From: Pelomyxa schiedti | Taxonomy: Eukaryota > Evosea > Pelobiontida > Pelomyxidae | DNA length: 48,606 nt | Assembly (NCBI GenBank): GCA_020536535.1 | Contig: JAHLWZ010000286.1 | Location: 1-48,606, forward strand | Direction of reading: 5' to 3' | In this document: one piece after another, positions 22,699-33,722 of the stretch | Position numbering within the stretch: position 1 is the stretch's first letter | Layout: every line of letters starts with the position of its first letter | The notes under the pieces: model-generated | The model's database searches: none | Seen by the model: the letters and a program-made list of their open reading frames with translations, nothing else | What the model was told of the DNA's origin: nothing | Translations under genes and position numbers: made by a program

Positions 22699-23347
22699 TA
22701 ACAAAAGAACAAAGTGTTTTGAGAAAAAAAAAGTTGTTTGAGTTTACATAAAAACACTCGGTTGTTGGTACGGAGTAGACCAAAGGGTCCAGGCTGTTGC
22801 AAAAGGGAACGAAAAACTGGTGCTCACGCAGAAAGATCCCCTGCCAACACAAAAAAAGAGGAGTCCACGTTGAATCGGATTGCCAATCTTGTGCCAATTC
22901 GAGCTGCCGCAAGGCAACACTGAAATGACGGGGAGGGAAAGAAAAGAATAGAAGAAAGAGTAGAGGGAAGAGGACGAGAACGAAGAGGGGGGAGTTGATG
23001 CACGGTACGCTGAAAGGAAAGAGAAAACCAGGCTAAACCAGCTGATTGGGCTGGTCTGCTTTGATCCTCTCAGTCTGTTCTGACATACAAATGTTTACCC
23101 CCCTCCCCACTCCCGCTTCGCTTCTCCCTCTGGCTCCCACCTCCATTTGAGTTTCTCTTCTTTGCCCCCCTACCACCCCACTTATCCTCAGCACGCAACC
23201 CGCAAGCCTTTTTCACCACGTCCTCCCACAATTCATTGGCAGGCAGATCAACACCAGCTCTTCCGTCCCCCGTTTTGCTTCGCATAGCATAGCATAGCAT
23301 CGCAGCAACAGCCCCAGGGCCCCACAGTTCCCACTCCCTCACTCCCC
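22699..23347. other. Convergent intergenic region with purine-rich tract
   Basis: This lies between the 3' ends of the Cys-rich gene (plus) and the CH-domain gene (minus). It holds a strongly purine-rich stretch on the plus strand at about 22925-22998 (GGGAGGGAAAGAAAAGAATA-like) and a pyrimidine-rich stretch at about 23098-23200. A short repeat of GCATA units occurs at 23283-23300. No credible coding or RNA gene was seen; both 3' UTRs and terminators presumably lie here. Confidence 0.5.
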
Positions 23348-25860
23348 TCAGTGGCCCCCAGATGACCCGCTTCTGTTCTTGTGGTGCCTGCCGGACTCTG
23401 ACTTTGAGTGTGGCCTCTTTTCCGACTTGTCGGATACGTCGTCGCCGCCCTCGGTCGCTGTCGCGCTCTTGCTTCCTCCCGACGACGACGAGCTCGTTTC
23501 CGTTGAGGCTGTGGTGGAGGCGGCCGCCTTAGCCGACGCCTTGGCTTTTCCTCCCTTGGTAGCGGCTGTGTGGGCAAGCTTCTCCTGCAGCACATTGGTC
23601 ATTTCGACATTCTCTTCCTCGAGTCTCTCGCTCAGAACGTTGAGTTGCTCGATGAACGGCAGGGAGGATATCTTCTCGGCAAGGGCGCCGGCGGCCTCGT
23701 TGACCACGTCGATTTCGGTGGAGCTTCCATCGAGGTACTTCTGCCATCTGGAATGTTGCTGGGTGAGTAGAGCGCGTGGGGTATTATGGGATGCAAGCGG
23801 ACACACCGATGAAGGTCGTCGAGGTGTTGGTCCAAGTTTCTGCGTAGCACGGCCAGGCCTCGTGTGTTCACTCTGAATTGTTCTTTGTGCTCATTCAATT
23901 GGTTCTCGGTCTTCTCCTTCTGCGAGGTCTCTTTCTTGAGGTTCGATTTAAGTGCTTCGACCTTGTTTAGGAGTGAGGTGTTTGTTTCCTGAAAAAAGCC
24001 GTTTTACCTCTGTTTCAACTTCTTGAAGGTGCTCCTCCAGTAAAGCCTTCTTCTCAACTAACGAGCGAGTCTTCTTTTCTTCTACGGCCAGTTGTTCAGT
24101 CAGCACCTTCTCTCCTCCTTCCTTTGCTTGCACGGCCTCGGTAAGTGAAGCGACCTTATTCAGAGCTGCAGTGAGCTCCTCCTTGACGGATTTCAGTTCA
24201 GCCGCTAGTTTCTTGTTCTTAGTTTGCTCGGCATCACACAAAACTTGGGTTGCTTCAATCTAGAGAAGTGATTAGAATGTTTCATGGTGTGGTGTGCTGG
24301 AAAAGACCTGCTCGGCAAGTTGGTTGTTGCGTTCCTCCAAAAGGAGAGTCTTTGCAAGAAGAGTGTTCCTTTCGGTCTCAACATTTGTTAGATTTTGTCT
24401 CAGAAGAGCAATTTCTCGATCCTGATTTAGAGTCACTTTGGGAAAAAGAGCATATTCGTAGAACAAACCTTCTCTTCAATAAGTCTCTGTTGGGCCAGGA
24501 ATTGTTCCCTCAGAGCAACCAATTCCTCATGGGTGGCGTCCCATCTCTTCTTTTCCTCCTCAATCTGAATACTTCCAAGAATTAATAAAAAAAAAAGAGC
24601 GCAATCACTGGTTCATACTTTGCTTGGGCCAAATTTGCAGTGAGGTCATAGTTCATTTTCACTAGCTCTTCCCTGCTTTTCTTCTCCAAGGCTCCTCTCT
24701 CGGTAACTTCATCCAGTTTAGTGGCAATGTCAGCCATTTGTTTTTTGTTGGTAATAGCAGAGTGAAACAAGCTGGTATACAATGCCAGAGCTCGGTCATC
24801 AACCTGGGGGAGATTACTTCCAGTAGTAGTCCCAAACAACTTACAGTGCCCTCAAGAATTTCATCAACGTCTAGAAGTCTTGAGATACCCATTTTTCGTT
24901 CGGCGTGGGTCATTACAAATTCAAGGACAGCCCTTGGATCCATCTATCCAAAGTTAGGTCTCGATGAAAATTTAGAGCCATACGGCCAAAATCTCCTCCC
25001 AAGAATGACCAAGAATTTCAGGATCATAAAGGTGACAAAGTGCGGCAAATGCCAGGCCGTTGGAAAAACTGGTGAAGATTAACGGAGGTACGGGACTGGA
25101 AACAAAGGAAAAACCTCGTTCGGTAATTAGTGATAGTCACTCCAGAGTAACTGTAGTTCTAAGGTTAAACTAGTTGGCTCTAGATCAACACTCTACCTTG
25201 CAGTTTGAGATTTGACCCATTCCAACAACATCTCTTCGGGACCAGCTTTCCCACTTCCAGTTCGAGTTGTTGACTCGACAATAACATTCATTCGGAACCG
25301 ACGGTAAAGAGTCCACAAAAGACCCAATACATTTCTCAGATCCTTGTGTGCATCGACGAAATCTATGGAAATTTACATCACCTAACAAGTACAAAGGTGG
25401 TTTGGGACCTTCAGCAGCATAACGGGACTGGGCCATGTTGATGCCAGTCTCCCTTTCCAAGAAACGAAGAGCCAAATGGCAGTTTGTAACTTTCTGGATT
25501 CGAGTCTTTGGGCTACTGTCGTAACGTTCTTTCATTTTACTTCCAGCAAGGAGCTCGAAGAAGTTAATCAGCAGAATACCGTCCTCCAAATCGGTTCTTA
25601 GGTCTGTCACAGTCATTTGGCGTTTAGCGAGAGTTTGTGCCATCCATCCAGTAAAAGCCTGCATACGAATGCGATTTAATACCACTAGAAAGACTGACAG
25701 GTTGAGAAGTGATGTGCTGGAATTGAGGTATGTGAAGTTTTTGTTGCCACACCTTTTCTTGGATGATTTGCCACTGAAGTTACGAACATAGGTTAGTGTG
25801 GAAGGGAAATGAAAATTTCAAAAAAATTTCCTATTGGCACACTTTTTCCTCTTTTTTCAT
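23348..25860 (-). CDS. Tandem calponin-homology, coiled-coil actin-binding protein (cortexillin-like)
   Basis: Two CH domains at the N-terminus form a typical actin-binding module. CH1 runs WQIIQEKAFTGWMAQTLAKR, LRTDLEDGILLINFFELL, KTRIQKVTNCHLALRFLERE, and VDAHKDLRNVLGLLWTLYRR. CH2 runs EEMLLEWVKSQTA, YSGVTITNY, FSNGLAFAALCHLYDPEIL, AERKMGISRLLDVDEILEGT and DDRALALYTSLFHSAI. A long coiled coil (24840 down to about 23500) follows, ending in a low-complexity Ala/Ser/Thr and Ser-Lys tail. The layout resembles amoebozoan cortexillin and related alpha-actinin-like bundlers, so a cortical cytoskeleton role is likely. The start was chosen at ATG 25860 (MKKEEK), which splices over two introns (the first begins GTGTGCCAATAGG) into WQIIQEK, the normal start of CH1. 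At least ten short introns are present. Confidence 0.85.
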
Positions 25861-26339
25861 GCCCTTGGTGGCCTGAACAGTGTTGAGTGGGGGTAAAAAA
25901 AAAACCAAGCAAAAATACAACGCCCACAACCTCCAACAACACAACTATGGGAAAAAACGAGCGCTACCATCTCCGGTGTTGCAGACTTGGCTTTGGTTTG
26001 TTGCCTTTGGATCTGCCCTCAAGCTTTTATTTTTTTTTTTCTGCAACGAAAACAACAAGTTTTTGCCCGTCGAAGCATTTTGGTCGGGCTACCGCGAATA
26101 TATATTTAGGCCACCCAGAAAAAAAAAGCCTCACAACGCTTCGTGTTTTTCGGTGATGCAAAACAAGCCGCAGTTGGTTACTTGTTTTTTTTTTCTTTTC
26201 TCTTTTTTGTGCTTTTTAGTTTTACATATGTTCGGGTGTGGTTACAAACCACCCTGTTGTTGGCAATAGGATTTGTTATGATGGATAGGGATAGGGATAG
26301 GGATGTTGAATTGGAGCCACGAGATTTTGTGGGTTTGAA
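25861..26339. other. Spacer between two minus-strand genes, homopolymer-rich
   Basis: This is the upstream region of the CH-domain gene and downstream region of the Psf3 gene. It contains long A or T runs (about 25904-25912, 26030-26040, 26187-26195) typical of nucleosome-poor promoters, and a short telomere-like run of three to four GATAGG units at about 26283-26303. Open frames on the plus strand here are T-rich, lack domain features, and are not called. Confidence 0.4.
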
Positions 26340-27285
26340 TTATGAGTGGGGCCTTTTTTTGCCGAGATCAGAGGATGTTGCCACTGATACTATGCAAGTG
26401 GTGGAAAGTAGTTTGGATTTTGTGAGTGTGGATAGTTTTCTTGACCTCCAGAGTTCATACTCATCACAGGAATTGTACGCGGCTTCAAAGAGTGTTGTTT
26501 CATGAGGTGCGGGTAATGTGGCTAGTGCACTGGCCCTGTCAGTTCCCCCGCGGTGAACAACCACCCCCTTGGATGTTGAAGTTGAGGTATTGGTTGTTGA
26601 CGAGCAATAGGGGTTGGCCCCGGCAGTAAACACCAACGAGTTCCCTCTGGCGGCACCTTCCACGGCTGTTGCTTGTTCCCCAAGGGGGTTATGGTGGATC
26701 TGGGCAATCCGCCTGGCTTGGTCATAAACTGTGGGATGGCGATGTGCCAGCATTGCCACCAACGCTTCTTGGTTAGCAGTCTCGCCTGAAGTTATTTGGT
26801 AAGCAAGCCCAAGCAAAGTGAAGGAAGATAAGTAGTACCGTTGAGTTTTGACACGGTCAAGTGCACGCTGTAAGTGTACTTCTGGGAACACCCGTCCACA
26901 TCACCAAGAGACACGACAGACGAAACAGTACTCGTAGGGGCGGCAGAAGTCCCATCCGAAGTACCTGTGGCCTGAACGAGGTCAGGGTCTACCAACGCTT
27001 GCTTCACCACTGCCAAGTGCCCACGTAAAGCCAGTTCTTGAGCAAGCCAAAGTGGCAAACATCGAGTACGAGGCCGAAAGCTTTGTCTTCGGTTAGTAGA
27101 GGAAAAAAAACGTGTTCGCCCAACAAAAAAAAAGAAAAAACGATGTGTTGCGTCTTTTTTTTTTTTGTTTACCCAAGGGAGGTGCAGTCGACGTTAAAAC
27201 GGACTGGAACGAACGTCTCGCCACACAAAATGTCGTCAATGTTGAAAAATGTGCTTGGTTCGTCCGTGTCCGTTGTCGTAGACAT
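26340..27285 (-). CDS. Probable GINS complex subunit Psf3
   Basis: GINS (Sld5-Psf1-Psf2-Psf3) is part of the CMG replicative helicase in the nucleus. The first exon, from ATG 27285, reads TFFNIDDILCGETFVPVRFN, close to the Psf3 start (a short acidic leader, then a [FY]-x-DIDDIL helix and an E-x-VPC-x-F strand). An intron of about 100 nt with a CTACTAAC-type branch site joins SLG to FRPRTRCLPLWLAQELALRG, corresponding to the Psf3 LP-[FL]-WLA block. Later exons (ANQEALVAMLAHRHPTVYDQ, ARRIAQIHHNPL) would be the helical C-terminal part. A 53-nt intron (GTACTACTT...ATAACTTCAG) was used between KLN and GETANQ. The last 80 residues are low complexity and hard to align, so the extreme C-terminus is uncertain. 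Other GINS subunits were not seen nearby. Confidence 0.62.
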
Positions 27286-27542
27286 TTGCGCGCGTTTCTC
27301 GTTCCCTACGCGGTGATGTTTATCACCCTTGGTTTTGTTTTTGTTTTCTTTGTTTTCGTTGAACTGTAGGAAAGGGCAAAAAAAATCCTCAGTAGATATC
27401 AGATGGGTTGGACTTTCCTGACTCAACCCACTCGCGTGGCCAATGTGGGAACGTACGCGGCCACATTCTTCCAGTGTCTCTCACCGGGCACCTGTCTCTC
27501 TCAGCCCTCTCGGATCTTCGAGAGAAAATTACACAATTAACA
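27286..27542. promoter_or_regulatory. Divergent promoter region, Psf3 / MEPCE
   Basis: The 257 nt between divergent start codons should hold both promoters and 5' UTRs. No TATA box or known operator was recognised. The Psf3 side is AT-rich; GC content rises sharply toward the MEPCE start. Confidence 0.4.
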
Positions 27543-28054
27543 ATGGCCGACGAGGACAACCCGACAGCAGAGGGGGCCGCCGCAACCGTACGAAAGCGAG
27601 TGGGCTACCCCCTAGACCCCGAGGCCAGCGAAGGAGGCGGGCGCAACGACGCCGCCCCAGCACCAAGCCCCGCGGCGACCACCGGCCCCGGCGACGAGAC
27701 CAGCAGCGGGGACGGCGGCGGCGCGCAGCCGGCCACCCCCGCCGCGGCCGCCGCAGCGGCTCCGCAGAAGCACGCGCCCAAGCGGCCTCGGCAGGGCCAA
27801 CAGCCGCCCGCAACGGCAGCAAAGTCGGCGCAGAGTGCCCCGAGGGCGCGGCAGCAGCAGCAGCAACAGCAGGGGGGCGGTGCGGCCCCGGGCGCGGGGG
27901 CGGGAGGGGGAGGGAGGCCGGCGGGGGTGAGCAGGAGGGCCAAGTGGCGGCAGAGGAAGAACCTGCAGAGGCAGTGGGCCGGGCTGGACCAGTGTGCGCA
28001 GGAAGAACTGCCGGCGGCCAGCTGGGGAGACTTGTTAGAACAATCTCGGATTCG

Positions 28055-28108
<54 letters not shown>

Positions 28109-29853
28109 AGAGCAAGAGCAACAGGAGCAAGAGCAGCAGGAGGAGCCGGAGGAGGAGCAACGAGAGGCTGAGGAACAGGAAATGCAAAAGGAAGGGGAAA
28201 TGGAGCAGCAAGAAGAAAATGTCCTCAAGACTGACATATGGTCCACGCAGCGAGCTCCTCAGAGCAATGTAGCCAGCGAGGGACATTCGAAAAGCCAGGA
28301 TATTCATACTGGAGTGGGGAGTGGATTACCTCTGAAACCTGTGCAAGAAAAGAGAACCCCTTGGGTACCTAAGAAGATGGCATGCCCGCCTCCTGTAGTG
28401 AAAGCTGAACCTTCAGAGCATGAAGGCAAGGAAGAAATAAAGAAAGCTGTGCCAATTGATCCCGCGTTCGATAAGAGGACCCCTTGGGTGCCAAAGAGCA
28501 TGCCTTCAGCGGCTGCAGTTACACAACAGTATCACTCCCATGAGCCTTTTTCAAGACGTTACCAGTACCCGAAGAAAACGGAGGGCTTCTGTGGGAATTA
28601 CTCCACTTACTATGGCTATCGCTATTCTGCAGAGGAGAGGAACTCAAATGCTCCAGATGTGAGACTAGGATACATTCCTTCTCAGTGGTTTCAGGACAAA
28701 GTGTGCCTGGACGTAGGGTGCAATGCCGGGACCGTCACCATAGATATTGGTATATTCCTATTCTCAGTAAATGTCATTATCACCCTAATTTCACACGTAC
28801 AGCACAACACTTCGACCCCAAAGAAATCACTGGCCTGGATATTGACCCAAACCTTGTGTACAAGGCCAACTGTGCAAAGGAATCAAAATTGTCCAGTACC
28901 TTGGTTTCTGCAAGTGCCGCAGTGTCGACCCCCCAAAGCAATTCAAGTAGTACAACCACAAGTGCTTCCTCAAACACAGTCTCTAAATCAAAATTTCCTG
29001 CCAACGTTAAGTTTCAAGTCGGCGACATTTTAGAACTTGATGACACGGTGCCTAAATATGATGTCATTGTATGGTATCTAGCCTCGTTTTTCCCCCCGTT
29101 ATACTTATACAATCTCAGTTTCAGTCTTACAAAGTGGGTGCATTTGATGCACGGAGACCGCGGCCTGATTACAATGTTCAGAAAGTTCTACAATCTGTTA
29201 CTGGATGGAGGAGTACTAGTATTAGAACCACAGCTGTGGAAAAGTTATAACAAACGCGGGAAGTTCACTGAGGTACACTCTTATAATACCATCTCTCAAT
29301 TCATAGTTGAGGACAGGCAATGAAGAAAAACTACCGGGAAGCCAAAATTCGACCTCCTGAATTCACTTCAGTACTCCTCCAAGAAATAGGATTTACATCT
29401 TTCAAGGACTTGTATCAGCCGCCAGAGGGCAAAAAGGCAGGGTTTGACAGGCCCATCACTGCCTATTGGAAGAACGCGACCCCAGCTCAAGCAACACAAA
29501 CTGCACCCCAAGTTCCGTCATCAAGCAGCACCACTCCAATCGCAACCCCCGATCCGAATCTCCCCAATTCGTCACTCCAGCCACAACCCACAATACCACC
29601 GCACACCCAATCCACCACAGCTGAACCGCAACCAACAAACACCAACCCACAGCCGCCCTCTCAACCCACAAGCACTGCCACTGTCACCAACACCGGCACA
29701 GCGGCGCCAACAACCACAGACCCACAATCCCAACAACCCAACCCACCCACCCCCACTATAACTATTCCCACAACACCAACAACACCAGAACCAATAGTAG
29801 AACAACCTGCACTCACCAACCATAACAATCCACCTTCCACCACAAACGAGTGA
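27543..29853 (+). CDS. MEPCE/BCDIN3-type RNA 5'-methylphosphate capping enzyme
   Basis: The C-terminal half is a Rossmann SAM methyltransferase of the Bin3 family, which methylates the gamma-phosphate of small nuclear RNAs such as 7SK or U6. Diagnostic blocks are YYGYRY, RLGYIPSQWFQDKVCLDVGC with NAGTVTIDIAQHF (SAM motif I), ITGLDIDPNLV (motif II), VKFQVGDILELDD, VIVCFSLTKWVHL, GGVLVLEPQLWKSY, and MKKNYREAKIRPPEF. Splicing out 28750-28802, 29074-29118 and 29273-29316 (53, 45 and 44 nt) gives these motifs in one frame. The N-terminal part is low complexity: Ala/Pro/Gly-rich, a poly-Gln, a long Glu-Gln repeat, then two copies of a KRTPWVPK motif about 40 residues apart. The tail is Thr/Pro/Gln-rich. 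The ATG at 27543 (MADEDN) is the first in frame near the GC-rich start. Confidence 0.9.
28056..28121 (+). repeat. (GAGCAG/GAGCAA)n hexanucleotide repeat
   Basis: Eight perfect GAGCAG units (28056-28103) are followed by three GAGCAA units. In frame they encode a (Glu-Gln)n tract within the N-terminal disordered region of the MEPCE-like protein. Length variation in steps of six bases keeps the reading frame. Confidence 0.95.
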
Positions 29854-30159
29854 AAAGGGGCACAAGTACCAAAAGCAACATTCCGTCATTTGGATGAGGT
29901 TTTGTCCATCCATCTAGGGACAGAATCAGTCTCACAACTTTTCGTCTTTCAGCATAATTCACAAATGCAGAAACAGTTTTTGCCGGGAGTTTTTGGAAAA
30001 CATGTCAACAACAAATCAAAAAACGAACGAAGGAAAACCAAAGAAAAAAAGAAGCCTCGAGGCGGCTGTGGGTGCCAACGTTGTGACAGGGAAAAGGAGA
30101 GATCTTACGGGTAGATCGCGAGGGGGAAGTGAGTACTAATAACGCACAACCGGAACACG
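29854..30159. other. Spacer between MEPCE-like and PP2C-like genes
   Basis: 306 nt between two plus-strand genes. It should contain the MEPCE 3' UTR and the promoter of the next gene. An A-rich stretch lies at about 30005-30055. No gene or structured element was recognised. Confidence 0.4.
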
Positions 30160-32303
30160 ATGTCGTTGCCGAGACTAGACGTGGGTTACGTGTTGCACAC
30201 GGCACTCCGACAGGAGTTGGAAAAGCTCCAAAATTATACGAGAGAGTTGGAGGAAAAACAACGAAGGTACCAGGCGAAGCTGGACCTCGTGTCTGCCCAC
30301 CAGCAGCAGGTTTTGGTTGCTTATGCTTTTTGATTTCTAATTTATGCACAGAATGAATCGATAATCTCGGAGGGCTCCAATGCCCTGAGAAGACTCTACG
30401 AAGAACGTGACCCTGACGAAGGGCTCGATTTCTATTGCAGGGAGTTGCCAGATGTATGTTAATTCCGTTGAACGCATTCAATCATTTTAACAACCAAATC
30501 AGAATCCTGTCAGACCAATGCCCGCCCACACTGACCCTCTGTTGGTAGTCGAGGGCCCAAGTGATGAATCCGAACAGCGGTATAATGGTGTCGCATGTGC
30601 GAGAAGTATCTCCACCTACCCTAGATTGTCCCCAGAAGAGAAAGTTTCTCTTCCAATAAATGAGGCTTCAAATAACATTATCAGGTTGGGGACCCAATTT
30701 GTGACAGATTCGCTTTCCAAATGTTTCAGGAGAGGCGAATTGTAGTTGGTACTCCGTCATACTTCATTTCTTTTTCTCATAAATTAATTTTGTCAGGCAT
30801 TGCTGATGGGTGCAACTGGGGTCCCAATGTCCGTGATGCTGCCACAGCTGCAACAAATGCCTTTGTTCATTCATTAGTTAAGCATCAGGGGTAATGCCTT
30901 GCCTGTTTTCTTGTTTTTCTCTTGTCTCCACCAATCATTTGACCTGATTCAACAGGGAAATAGAAACAATAAGAGATGCTGGCCCATTTCTTCTCCGTGC
31001 TGTTGCAAAAGCACACAATGCTATCATCTCCAGAAAAGGAGTTCGTATATATGGCACAACAACTCTGCTTGGCGGTTATCTATTACCTTTGGCTCAGAAA
31101 CCAGTGATTGTACCGTTTTTTTTGCAAGTGATCGATTATTAACTCTTTCACAGGAGAAAAAGCCAAGCAAAGGGAAAAAGAAAGCTTCTTCTTCCGATGA
31201 ACACTCTGTCTTGACACCTGGTTGAAATTACATTCTCTTCGACTCACTAAATATCGAGTAGCACCTCCTCAACAATTTGGTTGTGCTATAATAAGTGTTG
31301 GAGATTGTAAAGTTTTCCGCTGGTCTGCAAGTACCCATCGTTTTATTGATGTCACGTAAGCTTGATGAATCTATGCTACTTCTTATATCCATATCAGAAA
31401 AGATAATCTTCGTAGTGCTGCTTCTATTGATACAGCAGATCCAGGGGGTCGACTTGGGCCATTTGTAGATGATACACAGCCTGATTTACGAAACATGCAC
31501 CTTTACTACTCTGAATGCGATCACAATGACTTGGTGCTGTTCTTGAGGTATTTTGCCCTTCTATTCTTGGGTTTTTCCAATTAAAAATAGTGATGGCGTT
31601 CATTGCAACTTGACTCCAGAATTCCTTGGTGTCGGGCCTGGTGTTCTATGTGACCAATTTCACTCAATGACTTGGGATGAAGCTGTACAAACAAATAAAA
31701 AGCTTGCTCTGGAACTTAGGGAAACCTTCATGTGAGTTTTATTATAAAAAGACACATACAATAAAAACGTACGTTCAGGGCATCAAAGCTGGAAGAGATA
31801 ATCTTTTCCTCTAAAGCATCCGACCCTCAATTCTTGCATGATAGCATGCTTTCTGTAGATATTACACCTCTATATGTGAATGAAACTATTCTAAACTACT
31901 GCAATGAAGTAACATCCGCTAGCAGGTATGAAAGAATCAAACAGGAGAGTAAAGCTTAAAATAATATAGGAGGTTCATGGAGGAGCACCCAATGCAAAAA
32001 CAGCAGACTGACTACCGCCGGTTCCCTGGCAAAATGGACCACGCCACATGCGTTGCCATACGAATCAATACCTCAAATGAGCCTGTGAACACAGAAGCCC
32101 TCCACCAAGACCCACGAGGCACCTCCACACCGGACTCTACTCCAACGGCTTCCACAACTACCACGTGCACTACCACGACAACACCCACTGCATCTTCCTC
32201 GCATACAACCGAGGAAACCCCAGCGAGGCCCACATCACCCTCCCCATCCCCTGCCCTTCCTCCTCCAACGGCTTCATCCTCACACCGCCGAAAAGGCCAT
32301 TAA
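30160..32303 (+). CDS. PP2C-like (PPM) phosphatase-fold protein with N-terminal coiled coil
   Basis: From ATG 30160 a short coiled coil (ALRQELEKLQNYTRELEEKQ) precedes a divergent PP2C domain. The PP2C blocks are VVGIADGCNWG (counterpart of the metal-binding DGHGG), ATNAFVHSLV, YGTTTLLGG, CAIISVGDCKVFRWS (GD motif), VLFLSDGVHCNLTPEFLG (SDG-type metal Asp, restored by removing a short intron at about 31548-31593), and KMDHATCVAIRI in the position of the usual DN metal motif. The Asn of DN is replaced and the HG of DGHGG is CN, so catalysis is possible but not certain. The junction near 30685-30735 is unresolved: the best join removes only 29 nt. The C-terminus is Thr/Ser/Pro-rich in this frame, but all three frames are open there, so the true end is uncertain. 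Confidence 0.72.
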
Positions 32304-32614
32304 ACAAACAAGCACTCAAACGCACCAGATACCAAAAAAGCACCAACAAATAAGTTCTCAGTTTTGACTCCACCTCATAGTACCTACTCTGAAGCTCACA
32401 TCCCTCAAAAAAACGTTCCCGTACTTGTGATGATAAACTCATGAATAAGAAACTAAACAAGCAACGGTGAAACCACAAAAGTGTTTTCCCCAATGTTGGC
32501 CTTCTCTGCTTCGCTAAATTCGAAGTTCTTGTTTGTTGGAATAGGACAGGATTCTCAGGTTCCTGACTCCTGGAGTGAGCCACTTTTCAGGTATTCGGAG
32601 TTCTTTTGAAGAAA
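32304..32614. other. Convergent spacer, PP2C-like / citrate-synthase-like
   Basis: 311 nt between convergent 3' ends. An alternative C-terminal exon of the PP2C-like gene, in another frame, would extend to about 32353. Beyond that nothing was recognised. Confidence 0.4.
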
Positions 32615-33722
32615 CTACAGTTTCGAAGCTGATGCTGTGGTGACGGAGGAGGGGCTTGGCGAGAAGCACGGCGACTGAGGTGGGGGTGGAGTTGCAAGCC
32701 TGACGTCATCGGCGTAGGGGTCGGGAATGTGCAACTGCATGTACGGCCTGACGCTTCTGCAGCCGCTGATGTTGGCCTGCCACGCGAACGGCTTGTTGGG
32801 CAGCTCGTCGAAAATGTGGGCCATGGTCATGACCGACCGTGCGAATATCTGGAAGTACACAGCCAGACCAGGACGGTCGAATCCAAGGCTGAGGTATGAT
32901 ACAGCGGACCCTGTGTCGCCGTTGGGATACAAGCCCTTCTCATCTCGCATCACTTGGGCCAGGACCTTGTAAATATGGTAGAACCTGTGCATAGGGAAGA
33001 TTTTTGAGCATGATGTTGGGACTCTACCTGCTGTCTGGGTAATTTTCTTCTATGAGCTGGATCATCAACGCGTTCCTTTCGTCCGTGATGGAGAGTGGAT
33101 GGCCAAAGCCGTGGATGGTTTTATGGTTCTGAAGTTGCTGCAGCGTCCACTCCCTGACTTTGTCACTCAATTCGGCTATGGACATACCCTTTGTCAAGGA
33201 TTCCAGCAGTAAGAACTGTGTCATAGAGTTGAAGCAAGCTCCAAGATGGTGGGTACCTATGGAGTTGAGTTGGTCATGTTAGTGAGTACAAATAGCTACC
33301 TGCCGAGAGAGCCTCACATGCCAATCCATTGGTGGTTGCCATGAGCTCATCCTTTGTCACACATGCCAGGAACCGCGGCATTCCAACACTTGGAGGGATC
33401 CATCCAACACCCCCCACAGAAATCATCCAGATTCTGGATAAGAACCGCTTATCCTTTTCTGAGGGCCACTTGCCAGCGTGCTTTATGAAGAGCATGTCCA
33501 TCCAATCCCTGCCTTCGCCATGTAGGTCTTCAATTGTCTTCCTGTCATCGAGGTACTCAGAGCAAAACAAAAAAAAAAAGTTTCTCATGTAACCGACCAG
33601 CAGTCAGGACCCCCTGACTTTGTGCAGTTGATGTAGTGATGTGTGGTGCCATCAGCAAGCAGCTCGTAATCATCTAGGTTATTGTTTGGAATGAAGCCTC
33701 TCTCGTTGATAGCCCTCGACAT
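32615..33722 (-). CDS. Citrate-synthase-family enzyme (citryl-CoA lyase-like)
   Basis: These enzymes condense an acyl-CoA with a 2-oxoacid or cleave the product. The three catalytic positions of the family can be seen: the first His in the HHLGACFNSM block (GHHxGA-like), the second in IHGFGHPLSITDERN, and the Asp in YPNGDTGSAVSYLSLGF, followed by FQIFARSVMTMAHIFDEL, which matches the domain-closing RxxGWxAH region. The protein is about 330 residues, shorter than TCA-cycle citrate synthase (about 430), and lacks an obvious mitochondrial presequence (MSRAINERGFIPNNNLDDYE). That points to a cytosolic accessory enzyme such as a citryl-CoA lyase, methylcitrate or alkylcitrate synthase. A short intron in the poly-T stretch near 33555-33595 and others at about 33250-33300 and 32985-33030 were removed. 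It is divergent from an MFS transporter 155 nt away. The C-terminal Pro/Ser-rich tail is unusual. Confidence 0.8.

Noticed and set aside
25880-26505. Plus-strand open frames in the spacer upstream of the CH-domain gene
   Set aside because: Their Phe/Lys homopolymer runs come from poly-A/T tracts, and their 3' part overlaps the Psf3 coding strand; no signal, domain or splice support was seen.
27605-28246. Ser/Cys-rich and Leu-rich minus-strand frames over the MEPCE N-terminus
   Set aside because: They are reverse translations of the GAGCAG repeat and GC-rich region; no start context or conserved motif is present.
29572-29913. Trp/Cys-rich minus-strand frames opposite the MEPCE tail
   Set aside because: They arise from the Thr/Pro/Gln codon bias of the plus strand and contain no recognisable domain.
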